A stretch of DNA of 64,000 nt, taken from positions 36,635,753 through 36,699,752 of the forward strand of contig CP141149.1 of the NCBI GenBank assembly GCA_035235625.1, written 5' to 3'. The notes under the pieces are model-generated. The model saw only the letters and a list, made by a program, of their open reading frames with translations, was not told where the DNA came from and searched no databases. Of the stretch, positions 47,640-61,200 are shown in pieces. The translations under genes and the position numbers were made by a program. This DNA is from Saururus chinensis. Taxonomy: Eukaryota > Streptophyta > Magnoliopsida > Piperales > Saururaceae. Position 1 is the stretch's first letter; every line of letters starts with the position of its first letter.

Positions 47640-48770
47640 ATGGGTTGAATATAAAAAAAGGAGATGATAACTTCCTTTTAGACGAAGAATGCAGTTCGAG
47701 TAGGATATTTTTTGATGAGCAAATTTTTATTTAGATTGATTTTGTGTTACACTATATGTTTGCTTCTCACTTGTAGTTTATCTGGTTTAAACCCAAATCG
47801 GTTTGAGTTAAGGTCTATCAGAATATGATCATTTTTATTAAATTTAATAAATAGATATTCAAATATGAGCTGCTAAAAATACTTTGAGTGCCTATATTGT
47901 TATTGGAATGTGTTGGGTAACTGCTGTTTATCTTTGGTTTATATTAAAATTTAAATTTTGAGTGTTTGCTTGAGTTGGAGTATAGAACATCTCTTTGCTT
48001 TTACTAGATAAACTATTATTGTGACATCCTAGAAATTTTAGAGCAATTTCCAAGATTTAATGTAAGGCAAATTTGGGTTAAAGGGACTACAAACACATTG
48101 CCTGACATGTTGATGCCATGGGGAAGACGGCTTGAGAAGCTTTCAAGTAACGCTTATCACATGCACTGCGCAACTCCACAAGAGAGTTGACATGTTGATT
48201 GCAAGAATTTTTTGTGTTAACATGCATGTGATTGGATAACATGATGTGAAGCTTATCTTTGGCATCACTTCCAATGATTACAAGATATAAATAAGTGTCT
48301 AGCAGTGGGAAAACCCTATTCCTATGCATTAGCAAAAGAAGGGTTTGTGCAAGTTGTTGATGACCAAAGGTTTGGTCATGAGGAGGATGGTGTGTCAGCT
48401 TGAAGACTCAGTAGTCTCGAGGTAGGATCACTACCTATTATTAAAAAGGGGATGATTTTATACTTCAAATACAAATTTATGATAATTTGTAAGGATTAAG
48501 GTCAAGGAGAAACATGTTGGGAGTGTTTGGGGTGCAATTTCATGAAAGATAGTGTGAGCTTGGTAAGGTAGAAGGAAATAGGGTTATCCAAGGAGACTCC
48601 AACAGGTTTCTAGTGTGGTATAATGTTGTAGGCATGGTGGTTTCATTTCTTTTAGAATATTTGTATATACTTATGACATGACTTGGCTTGTACAATTGAC
48701 TTTAACTTGTAAAATGTTGTGTATCATGTAAATTGAACATATAATTTATTATACATATGAACAAAAAATA
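47640..48770. other. LTR-like fragments, unassigned
   Basis: TGTGACATCCTAGAAATTTT at about 48020 looks like an LTR start. A leader-like stretch follows to about 48460, with no TATA box or partner LTR that I can defend. The rest is AT-rich. Confidence 0.3.
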
Positions 48771-48879
48771 ACAATCTTGTTATATCCCCAAGGGGGATAC
48801 AATAGCATCATGACAAGAAAAGAGAGAAGGGAAGCCACAAAGAATTAAGGTAAAAATAATTCATTCACTAATTGACATT

Positions 48880-50037
48880 AATGCAGAGCTCTTACATTTA
48901 AATGGAATAACTAATGGGCTTACTAACATGTACATAAAGCCTATTAAATTTAACTTAAGCCAACTATTAATAAACCCTAATTAACCTAATAACCAAAATG
49001 GCCTTACTAAATAATAACATAATCAAAACCTCAATCTAATGGCACAAGAACCCACAGGTGGATTGGACCCGTGTTTCTTCATCCACCCCATTTTCCAGGT
49101 AGTCCAAAATTTCCATGCAGATGCCCACCATAGTTCTGTTGGTATATGAAGGTGCGACGCTAAATTTCTTCATTGGACTTCGGTTCCTTGTTGGTCGGAT
49201 ACAAAATTCGACGTTGAGATGGGTAGTGTCAGAACTTTGTCCTGTTCATCGGACTTCGGTTCCTCGTCTTGCAACACCTGTCGTGGGGAGCGACAATGGC
49301 CACAGTGGGTGCTGTAGTGGTGATGACTGCAGTGGACTGCGAGGCAATGAAGTGGCTGGGGTGGAGGCAGAAGGATTGGCCAATGTGGAGGAAGCAGGCT
49401 GGGTGGGTACAGTGACCGGGGCTGAGGAAGATGACTGGGTGACTGTGGTTGACCTCCGGCAAGCACAGGTCCGATTTCAAGTTGCAGTTCCACAGCGAGC
49501 AGACGAGAGGAAATTGGGTCAAAATCTTCCTGTGAAATTTGATGAAGCCACATATGGTTGTGTGACAATGGTGCGCAACGGTGGTGGGATAAAGTCCTGG
49601 AAAGGGTTGTCTTTGCAGCGGAAGACTGCCCATTTGAATTGTTTCACAAATGATGGAGGTGGTGGCACAACCAGGGATGCCCAGCACCGCACTCGTCATG
49701 GTGTTGCCAATTACTAATCAATTTCCCTAGAGCAGTGGCAATTTCTCCGTACATTGTCGTGAAGGTGGCCATGCCCAACGCAATTCACCATGGATCATTG
49801 GGTTTTAATACCAATGTATCCAAACCGCTACACTTACACTTACATAGAGTAACTAATGGGGCCATTAACAAGTGTCTAAGACCCATTAAATTAACTTAAG
49901 CTAAGTATTAATAAATTTTAATTATCACAATAACTTAAATATTCTTATTAAATAATAATATAATCAAAACCCCAATCTAATGGCATACGGAGCCCATAGG
50001 TAGTTTGGACTTTGGACCCTTAGGATAGGGCATAACA
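48880..50037 (-). mobile_element. Possible non-autonomous LTR element with diverged terminal repeats
   Basis: A block at about 48885-49065 (AATAACTAATGGG, CATTAAATT-type run, AATCAAAACCTCAATCTAATGGC) recurs at about 49840-50020. The right copy ends GGATAGGGCATAACA at 50037, a plausible LTR start on the minus strand. Just left of it, TTTTAATACCAATG (about 49805-49818) resembles the complement of a TGGTATCA-type primer-binding site. The roughly 750-bp interior has open frames on both strands (49115-49717 plus; 49229-49699 minus) without any domain I know. I could not fix the left border. Confidence 0.4.
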
Positions 50038-50039
50038 AG

Positions 50040-52206
50040 TCTCATCCTAAATAGTAGCTTAATCGTTAAAATTATTTACTCGTTTCTCTGCACTCCCATA
50101 AATTTAAAAATTCCAGGTTTTGATAATTACTTAAACTTGTCTCTCATTCTTAATTTGAAGAAATTTGGCGGAAGACCAATTGCTCTGCAAAATTTTGAAA
50201 CTACAATTAATTGAGTGTTAGTATTTGCCTGGTTAAATTTGGGTTATAAATTTGAACACAATATCGTTTCATTTCTCATATTTAGGTATGCACATATATG
50301 ATTGTTTGTTTTGTAGCTTAGTCTCTGCTTCTAGATGAAGAAACTAAAGTAACTTTGACTAGATTGCTAAGGGTTCAAGCTCTAAATAAATGATTGCTAA
50401 TTTTTGGATGTCTTTTATCGTCCATTCGGTAACATTGTCCTTGGATATCAGAATAAAATTGACATGCCGAAGTGTTTTGTTGCACTAGCCTAGACTGAGG
50501 AAGTGGGAAGAAGTCATTTTGTTAAATATCATCGCTACCAAAGGAGTGCTCCCTACTGGCAATGGTGGAACACATGAAATGATTTTTATATTTTGGGATA
50601 TTGGCACCTTCCAACTTTTGTTAATGCTGCAAAAACTATATTCCAAGAGGTTTCGTGATTTCATTTGCAATGTTTTGTTGGGGACAAGACACTGCTAATG
50701 AAAACCAAATAGAGGCACGCTATTTGGCTTCTAAAGGGGAATCATTTGTATATTGATGGGTATATCGTACTTTCTTACCTACTAAAACCTCTAGCCTATA
50801 GGAAAGCTCGAGGCCTACATATTTTCAATTGCAGAGTATTTGAGTGCATTTGGCATGGCTAAGTTCAACCAACTTGTAAGTCGAAACATTTGAAACCAAC
50901 ATACGAGAATTGTTTGTTTCTTACACCAAACAATTGGATATATATGAAGTTGACCAAGACTTGGATTAAAAAAGTTGTCAGTGGTCAATCAAATTAATTG
51001 TGGCAAACCACTAGACATAGTCCTATAACATTTACCTTCATGGCTACACGAGCTATTAGCAATTTTTATGCATATGTCAATAGATTCTAGGACTTTGATT
51101 ATTGAGGTGATTCCTTTCTGTTAAGATTTCTGATAATGGGGGTAATATATGGTTAATATGGTACAACAAATGAGAGAGCTAATTGCTATATATTGAATAA
51201 GTCAATAGCTAAAACAGAAAAAATAAAGATTGAAAGGTAAATGTGTCGCTAATACTATGAAGACAATTGTGTAATATATTTTTTTATTTGGATTACATAA
51301 TGTATTACAAAGAGTGTCTCTATTATAACAAGACAATGTATCTTATTTTTTGATTGTTCCAAAAATAGTAGTTCAAATCACATGCACAAAGCGCATGCAC
51401 TCTTACTAGTACATATAAATCAGTTTATATGCTTCCTATGGAACAAAAATTATATTTGGAAATATTAGCTACACCTGCTTACTTCCCACATCATGAGCCA
51501 ACATTAAATGGAAACATTAGCTACACCATTGGCTTACTTCCCACGTCATCGGAAAAAAGACTGATATTCTCTTCAAGAGTTGTATAAAGAATCCACCTGG
51601 ATTTTCGCTGGCCACATACCCCTTTGTTTATGATGGCAAACCGATCAATCCTATTACCAATCTTCCTAATTTTAAAAAATGTGATATAAGGACTGACTCA
51701 ATAGGGTTAGTATATATACTCAATAGGGTTAGTATATATACTGGATGACTGCCTCCACATTGTAATTGCCCCATCTCCATGCCAAATCCCAGTCAGCTGT
51801 TAACAACGGCCGGAATTGGCATCCCAGAGCATCAAAACATGCTCTAATTGGGATGGCATCCCTGATTCGGGGTTTCAAGTTTAAGACCCCAAAAGTGAGA
51901 AGCCAAATCTTAAAAAATGATTAATTTCTTCAATGAATATAAACTAGATGGTAAAAAGTCACAAGTGTATATGGTCTTAATGAAAAGTTACTCATTTTAA
52001 TGCATATAAAATCGGAACCATCTGATCAGATAATTAAACCCCATGAAGCAAAACATCTTGTGTAGAAAACCAAGAAAGATTCTGGTGAAACTAAAAAGTT
52101 GATATATACATCAGTAAATAATGAGTTGTTTACCACGAACATCAAAAACCCATGTTAATAAAATCTTAATCAGCAGTTACTTTGATCTATAACCAGAATG
52201 ATAGGT
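50040..52206. other. AT-rich intergenic DNA downstream of the unnamed gene
   Basis: I see no gene I can support. Small local duplications occur: a 22-bp unit CAATAGGGTTAGTATATATACT twice (about 51700-51743), and a repeat of GCTTACTTCCCAC(A/G)TCAT near 51477-51550. Some short frames near 50850-51000 could be old retroelement coding sequence, but the match is too weak to name. Confidence 0.4.
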
Positions 52207-55200
52207 TCAATGTGTACTGAGTTCAGATGTATGAAGCACCCCCAAAGTTTCTGGAGCTTTACGGGGAGATTCAGCTGCTCTGTTTCCCGTCCATGGTCTT
52301 TTTAGAAATTGCCACCTCCTAGGTTTTGCCTGATACAGCATCTTCAGGTGCTCCCTTCGAAATTTCCTGTTTGCAAACCACCTCCCGCCTCGCCAGCCTA
52401 GTCCGTATCTGCCCAACCACAATCAAGAACATCGAGCAAGTTATCCATACATACCAGAACTTCATGCTTCAGTTGCATGGCTCAGTGAAAGACAAAAAGC
52501 CTTAATGCCCCATTCAAATGTTGAATGGCCCAAGATCATTCTAGCTAGTGCAAATATACACAAGAAAAACATGCGCAACTAAGTATGGTGATTATACACA
52601 TGCCATTACAGGTTTTCGCGAAAATAGTAAGAAAAATCACATAGCTCATATGTTCGACTTATTAATTTTGAAACTTCTACAGATACAACTTTCTTTAGAC
52701 TAAGTAGATAACTCGTGCAAACAGAAAAAGAAAAAGAAAAAAATTGTTAACTGTCAGTTGGATAAATTAATCGCAGACACACTCTCGCCTTGTCCACATA
52801 GAGGGAGGAAACTTTACAGAATGACAATTTGTTTGATACAGAATTATGTTTTTAAAATAGCAGACATCAAGGTTAATCACTCAAAATTGCCAATTATTTT
52901 CATAAAAAATTTAAAATAATTGAATACATATTTTCAAGGGTAAATAATGGAAAAAATAGGGCATACCCCTTTTTAATAACCACCCATAGTGGTTATCCGA
53001 AACCATTCACAAATTATGTTTCAAACAAATAGCATTATAACAGGCTGGAAAGAAGTATATTCAGAAACAAACCCAATAACCAAAGAAGCTCCAGCAGTGG
53101 TTAAACAAGCTGGAGTGCTAACAGTTCCTGAGCTGATAATCTTTTTTATTTCCTCATGTTCAAGATGCTGATGGCTTGTCATCTGCATCAGGAACAAAAA
53201 AAATTACCAAGCCAAAAATAAAAATAAAAATTGCGTACCCAATCCTAGAGAAGTTTAAAAATTCACAAAATGAATGCAATGAATTTTGTTTCTATGAAAT
53301 TGAGATGTGATGAGGCGAAATTAAGGACGACATAAAGTATTCAAAACCTACCACATTACATAAATGGTGCAAATTGAAAGATAACCAAAGTTTTCCAAAA
53401 GCTCAAGCCCTTAGGAAGGGAAAATCCTTATTTATTTCTTTTATATTCTAACACGGTGCCTCATATGCAAAAGTCCATCAAGCACGGCACGTGGTATACA
53501 ATTGGGGTATAAATACCTCCAACGAGACTTAAACCCAGGACATCCTAGAACCGAGAGCTTTGATACCATGTAAGATAACCAAGTTTCCCAAAAGCTCGAA
53601 CTGTTAGGAAAGGAAAAGCTTATTTATTTCTTTTATATTATAACACAAATAGCATACCCATCCACCAAATTTACCAGAAAAATGACAACAGTAACAAATA
53701 TCCAAAGTGGGATATATAATATTTCCAGATTTCAAGGAAAAATAAATTTCTACTGAAGCATGTGACTCATGTCCTCAAACTTGAAAATCAAGAAACCATT
53801 CCTCCAATGAGTCATTGTTATGACTCAAATTAGGATTCCTAGATTAGTCTTTAGTTTCCCAATTTAATTAAGTCTTTGTTCTATTATTGGTAGGATATTT
53901 AGATCTAATATTTGATTTAAGGTAGGATCATATTTTGATTAGTTTCCTTTGAATTAAGGGCTCTTAAGCTTATAAATTGTAAGACAACTCTCTTGTGTTC
54001 ACTAGTCATATGACTCCCCTAGAAGGTAAGCTCCACCATTAAAATGAAAAATCAGAGATAAGCCGTCCATGGTGATGAACTTGCCAAGTATCCAATGTGG
54101 TCCACGGAAAAGGATCAAGCTGGCCATCAGGAAAAAAAAGGGGAGAAGTAGGGATCACAAATCCCACCTGCGGCATTAATACTAAAGACTGGGGAAATAG
54201 GAGCAAATGGAAGCAGCTCGAGTCGGTACGCCACCTTGCCGATATACTCCAACACCTAGAAAAGCCCAAAAATATAGAGATAACCTGGCATTAGCTAGAT
54301 GGCCTACACTTGATTAGTGAGCGGATGCTAATAACCCAACACCACTTTCTGTTTGATAAAACCATTCACCAGGTTTTGATTAGACAGAAAAAAGTGGGCC
54401 TCACATGACAATAAGAGGACCCACTTTTCTCATCCTAATCAAAACCTGGTGTAAGGTTTTGTTGGATAGAAAGTGGTGGAGGAAAATCATTGTCCTTAGC
54501 TATAAGGCTGAAGATGGCACACTTTTCTCGCCCAATCAAAACCTGGTGTAAGGTTTTGTTGGATAGAAAGTGGTGGAGGAAAATCATTATCCTTAGCTAC
54601 AAGGCTGAAGATTGCGATGAAAACGAGAAATTCACTTTCCTTATGATGATTGTCGGAACTGAGTTCATTTGTCCCTATGCCAAAAAACGAGTACAAACTA
54701 AAATCCAGAAGCATAGCATCCTGCTAAAATAACTGCTGATCAATGGTGGTGGAGAAAGCTGTGGCTAAAAAGTAAGCTGCAATAGCAAGCAGAGGCTGAC
54801 TGTAAATAGATTTAAAAGGTGTAAAAAAAAATTCTTGGGGCTAAATGCAAACAAATGGCTTAGGTATTCAAGTGGCCACCCATACCTGATAAGCACTCAG
54901 GCAGGACACAACAGTGTCAATGGGGTACCAGGATTAGCGGGCTGCAATCCACCTTTTTTATCAAATAAGGCCCAGGTTTTTGGGCCATAGCAAACGGTAT
55001 TCATGCCCAAAGTGACCAAAATATGCACAAAAGCTTTTTTTTACGCTAAATTCCAGGCAAGGTTGTACAATATTCATCATTTGCTACTTTTTCTTGTCAA
55101 CTTTTACCCTTGAATCCTGTTACATATGTTTTCTTGTTAATTCTTTTATTAAAATAGGAGCAAATCCATATGTATACTACTTTAAAAGTAAAAAGGAGGG

Positions 55201-58200
55201 CGGGGACTTTTGCCAAAAATACTAAATAGCCAAAATATGCACAAAAGCTTTTTTTTACGCTAAATTCCAGGCAAGGTTGTACAATATTCATCATTTGCTA
55301 CTTTTTCTTGTCAACTTTTACCCTTGAATCCTGTTACATATGTTTTCTTGTTAATTCTTTTATTAAAATAGGAGCAAATCCATATGTATACTACTTTAAA
55401 AGTAAAAAGGAGGGCGGGGACTTTTGCCAAAAATACTAAATAGCCCTTCCATTTCATTAGAATTACAACAAGACAAGTAATGAGGAATTTGAATTAATGA
55501 ACCCATAGCAGCCTTCAATACATTAACGTGAACAAAGATACGTTTGAGCGCTGCTACTATTGTTATTATAAGGGGGTCATAAAAGCCAACTGGGTTTCGT
55601 GTGTTATAAGGGATATCTACCCAATCACCCTCTCTTCAAGGACTTGTTTTTGGAGGGTTATTGCTACCTAGTAGTTCAAATGTTTCCTCTGGGCTCTGGC
55701 CAGAAAGCAGTCAACACCTCCATCTTTGTTAAATAGGAAAAAGAAGCCTTCTTTGTTAATTTTCCTCTAACAAAGTCGATGCAAAAGAATATGGGGCTTC
55801 TCTCTCCTTCAGTAGAATTCCTCATGTCTCTCTTAGCACGTACATCCTTAGGGAAGTTTCACCTCTTACTATATTCTTCTATCCTGCTTTTTGATCCAAA
55901 GATTGGTCAGATTCTGCAAATCATTTAGCTAGTCTTCCATCAGGTGGAATAGATACCTCAAAAGATAAGGTAAAGGCGTCAATCTTACAAAAAGAATTTA
56001 TTCAAAGAAAAAAGTTAGCATGACCCGGCACACCTAGCAGCCTTGTCACGGGCAGCTAAGCGTACTATCCATGACATGTGCTAAGGCACGCACACATGTG
56101 GGTGTTTTGTATGCTAGGTATGCATGAGTTGTGGGAACTGCCCTCAACGTTGCACACCTTGTATAATGTTGCATAGAATACATGCAACGATATGCACACA
56201 TAGTTGGCCACATTGGGACATTTGGTCAATTAGCTTGTTGTTTGGAGTGTTGTTCACCCATTGCTTGTAAAGACATTGATAGTAAATGCAACCTAGTTTC
56301 TTGCTTGTGTTCATTCGTTTTTTTGTAATGTGTCACTCTCGTTCCCCCTACCTTTTGCTTTGTACGAGTGTCTACAAGTGACTTGGGAAATGCAAGCCAA
56401 TTGTCCCACACAAAGGCTCGCTTGTTGGGCTCCAAGCCTGCAAGCTCCGCACAGTAAGCTGTCCAATAGGCACGTCCATGATAGTTGATATCAAAGCCAA
56501 GGTTTCATCTTGCTGGGAAACAAAGACAAATATTTGGACAAAGAGTTGAAAGTGCTAAATGTGATGTTCTTTGACCTCGGTGATGCGAGGCGGATGGACA
56601 AACGTACACAACACAAGATGATGGAAACATGTTGATGGGTCTGCAGCTAGTTATCTTTACAAGTGAAATAGGAAACTCCTTGATGCGAGGATGTGCTGAA
56701 AATGAACATTAAGTCGGGCGACCGTGTTGTGAATGGACGCGCAACCTGTTGGGAAAATGAAGCATCCAACCAAGGGCAGTCAAGTTCTTCTTGCTAACAA
56801 AGTATGGGACTCATTGGTTGGCAATTTCAGGCTGAACTTGGTCTAAAGAGAAAATACATGTTGGAGATAGTAGGCTCTGGGAACGGAACTTCCTAGGCCA
56901 AATAGTCAAATGTTGGACATAAGCATAGTAGAACCTATCGAGTCCAAGTGATGAAACTAAAGATAGTGACAAGTAAAAAATCCATAGAGCGTAAAGTATG
57001 GATAAGAGAAAAACAAAACAAAAAGAAAAAGAAACTGGCACATGATGGCGACAGAAAAAACGTGCCTTTCGTTGGGAGCTGTTGCAACAAGAGGCAACAC
57101 ATTTCTATGGGGTGAACAAGAGTAAAATATTCCCACCCTTGGGTTCTTTGGGTAAGCATGCAAGCGGCACATCCAAAGCATGTTTGATCAAGGTGAACAA
57201 GAACAAGGCATCCCACCTTCGGGTTGATAAACATGGTTGTGTATGTCACACTTAGTTGGCAGGGCAGCACCCGTGGTACTTTGCTACTTCTAAGCATTGG
57301 CTTAACTAGCTCAGCGAAGTGGCCCTCATTCGCGGGCAGGCAGCATACGCAAAAGGGAATGTTGCATCAAGAGTGTAGTAGTTTGGTGACCATATCAGTT
57401 GTGCAAACCTTGAGCAAAGTTATTGCTCCCATGGTAGACCTCTAGAGGGGATCACGATAGAAAACTTGACTAAATCCGATGGTCGAAACTTTGTAATCAG
57501 TAGAGACCAGAAGTTACTGGACATGGCGAGGACGTCGTTTTGCTAGACTCTTGGTCGGTAAAGGTCGAGTCCAAGGCTAAAACTGCAATACAATAACAAG
57601 CTTTGGTATAAGTGGGGGTGGCATTAGATTCTTAGGAGACATCGATGGGACCTTACAAGAATGTTGAAGCCCGACATCATGGTATCAACTTGTCAGTGGG
57701 AGCTGCAAGGTATAGCCAAAGTATAGGAAAAAAATTGTCCAAAGTGTAAGCAACTTGCTAGTGTCTCGAGGGCAAGGCCAGCTTCGGGAGAGGAAGTTGG
57801 GCATCATTTGGTTTATCCTTTCCAAATCGATGTTCAACACCAACTCAAATGGAGCAGCTGGGCGCACCTTATTGAAGCAACCTTTATAGCATAGTATTTT
57901 TGCCTTTGCCAATGTGGGCAAGGCACATTGAGCAAACGAATTTCATCATGCAATGGTTTAACCACGGCAAGTGCTCAACAGGTGGAAGTTGGTTTTGCAA
58001 AACATGTAATTCATGGGATTATCCAAGCCAAGAGTAAGACATAAGTCAAAAAATTGTCGCAATCACATGCCATGTTTGGAGACAAGAGTAAGACCCCCTA
58101 GAGGCACTGCGTCAACAAATTGAGTGGGAAAGAGTTCTATGGGGCAACGAAGCATACTACCCATGACACGTGTTGGGGCACACACATGTGTGGCTATTGT

Positions 58201-61200
58201 ATACTAGGTGTGTATGTTTTGCGGGAACTGCCCACAACGTTGCACACCCTGTATGCATGCGTTGTGGGGAAGGCCCGCAACATTACATTATGCAGAATGC
58301 ACACAATGATGCGCACACATAGTTGGCCATGTTGGGACACTTGGTCGGCTAGCTTGTTGTTTGGAGTATTAACATATCCCCTCCCCCTAAGATAGGCTTG
58401 GAGAGTCTTGCGGAACATTTGGCGGCCGTTTGGAAAACTTTGAAAGGACCATGCCCGTACAACCACTTTGGCTGCCACTCCAGCAATATGAAAGAAATCT
58501 CTTATGCCATCGAGGGGGACTTAGTGAGATAAAATATATTGAGTTGTTGGTATGATGTTTAGCCATACAGTTGGCTACCGAAAATGCAACAAAGTGTTGG
58601 TTTTGTTGCTAGCCATCATGCCAAGAGCTCCGTCGACCGGGAGATGGGGGCTATCTAACCCAAGGTTATCTGACTTTATGGCCTTGTTGAAAAGAATGGC
58701 CTTTTTGTGCACTTGGTTGAGATGGAGTATTTAGACGTCCAAGTTGCCTAAGTTAGATTTTGTGCATCATAAGGCTATGTCCCCCTCCAACTTGCTCACT
58801 CGGGAAATATCCCAACACGTTTGCATGTCTGCCTTGGGATAGGTTCATTGCTTGGGCTCACGGGCTAGATGCTTGGTTGAATGGCACAAGGCCATGACCA
58901 TGACGAAGAAGGTTGACTCGCTTGGTGGAGGGAACAAATTAATACTCAAAACAAGATAGCCAACCAAGTGTCCCAACATGGCCAACTGTATTCAACCCAA
59001 TGTTGTGGGCCTTTCCCGCAATGCATGCGTATAAGGTGTGCAACGTTACAAGCAGTTCCCACAACGCATGCACACCTAGTATACAACACCCACACGTGTG
59101 TGCGCCGTAGCATGTGTTACAAATAGCACGCTTCGTTGCCCCGTGACAATGTGTGACCAGGTGCATCATGAGCCGTCGGATCGAGATTAGACTGTAGGAG
59201 AAAAATAGGGCAGTGAGCGGGTGATTTAAACCCTCCTGTTCCTTGTTTTACACACGCCAAAAGATCTTGATCAGACAGCTCGTTATGCACTTGAGTCATG
59301 ACACATTTTGACCATGTTATGTCAAAATAATATATAAGGCTGCCCAAGGTTACTCAAAAATATATTTGATGGCTTTCTTTTTTCTTACAAGTTTTATACT
59401 TGTATTGCCATGTCTAGAAACAAACATGTGAAACATAGACGTAGCATCAATTCTTATATTTAGATAGTTTACATGGTTTGTTAACTTGTTTGCTTTCTTC
59501 ACAAGTGATGCAAAACAAGTTAAAAGTTGAATTATCATTGCATGGCTTCAATGTTATCATAATAGGACGTGGTATGTAAAGAATGGCTATGAAGTTAAAA
59601 ATAATATGTAATCTTTGTTGCTTCTTTTATAATTTATTTACTATTTTGACACAAAAAAAGGCAATTATTTCATTAAGTGCCACGTGTTGCACTTTTGTCC
59701 TGGTAGATTCAAAAGGTGTCATGCAGGTGGTGGAATGAAAGAAAGAGTTGTATGACCAGTCAGCCCATGGTAGGAACCGAACCCATTACCATGGCTGGTT
59801 ACTACAACACATTTTGGGCCTGCATTGCCATATGCACACGGGGCTAGAGCCATGCAATGATCACCTTGAAAGGTGGGACAGGGCTCTTTTTTCAGGCACA
59901 TGTCCTGAGTCCCACATGACTTAAAGATTAAAATTTGATGCCACGTGGGGCGTCCTGTGCAGAAAAGTTAGCCCGCACACGTGGCTGCCTTTCTCCTATA
60001 CATGTGTAAAAAGAAGCGGGAATGCTAGATTTTGGAGATGTGGGACCTACCGATATTCGTAAAGGATGGTACCAAGGGAGGTTGAAGAGGAACATAAAAA
60101 ATAAGGGTCCACAAATTTTGGGCACAATTGGACATTTGGGCTTGATCATCACACCATTTTAATCTCAGCCTTTATCAACAACTAAGGTTGTGTTTCCTAA
60201 GTTGGGGAGGGGACTACCAAATTTGGGATCTTTCAATATGTAACCCTAAATTTGTAATATATGCAGGTATTACATAATATTAGAATGTAATATAACATTA
60301 AGTTTGGCAGAAAATATGTTTACATGAATATTTTCCTAAAAATGTATGATTTTTAAAGACAGATATCCAGTCACTCTAAGATCCCATCAATATCTTTTTT
60401 TGGTCCATCAAAAAACAAAATGCCTTGTCTCAAGGCTTGAGGTGCCCCTGAAGCATGTACCTCTCTGCTTCCAAGAGGTTCGTGATGCCCAGAGCTCAAG
60501 GGCCTGTGAAGCACCTTAAAGGGCTCTTGAAACATCTCATCTTGAAGTGAGTCCCAAGGTAGAGCACTTTTAAAACACTGCTCTTCTCAGATCCAACTTA
60601 TGGCAAATACTAGAAGCAATCAAAGAATTTCTAGTTCATGAATCTAGAACATTTACCTCCACTCTTTTTAAAGAGTGAGAAGCCAGTTTTCAATCATTTC
60701 CAATGATGATCAGTTAATTTTCTGTCAATGAAAGCTTTGAGAATTTTCCCCCATTTAATAACCATTAGTTCCTTTAGGCCAATTCCTCCATAGCTAAACC
60801 TCCTAACAGTACCCTGGATGGTCATAAACTTATAATGAATAGGAGCCAACAATTTGTACATAATCTTTGCCCACAAACAGAGCTAAATGACATGGGTTCT
60901 AGCTAAATAGCTGTTCCAATTATTTGCTTGCATGGCACCCCGATTTTCATAGTAGATCTAGTAAAGAGCCTTAGAAAAGAAACTGAAGAAACGGGTTCAC
61001 GCCCTTGCCACTACAGAGACTTGAACCATGAAAAGAGATCCATATGCCTCCAACATTTGCCAATAGGGAAAGATGCGCTTTGCCTGATTTTCAAATTCTT
61101 ACCCATTCTGAAATCGATTAATAACTTTCCCTTAAAACTCTTCCCTTCAACCAGGAATTCCCCTCTGCATGCTGATAAATCCTCTCCAGCACTCTTCCTT

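Larger units (their letters stand above)
36678..47640 (+). mobile_element. Family B LTR copy (B4), split by element D and solo LTR B3
   Basis: The copy starts TGTAACATTTGGG at 36678 and runs to 37738. After element D, a 31-bp piece is left at 43352-43382. It resumes at 46724, where GAAGGGGTGTGACCAGTAG and GAAGACCTTTACA match 26850-26895 of B1. Similarity to B1 fades near 47640. No coding region is seen. Its start and end duplications cannot be matched. Confidence 0.65.

Noticed and set aside
49115-49717. 200-codon plus-strand frame as a host gene
   Set aside because: An overlapping minus-strand frame of 156 codons is also open, it lies between LTR-like repeats, and I recognise no domain. It is described under the repeat instead.
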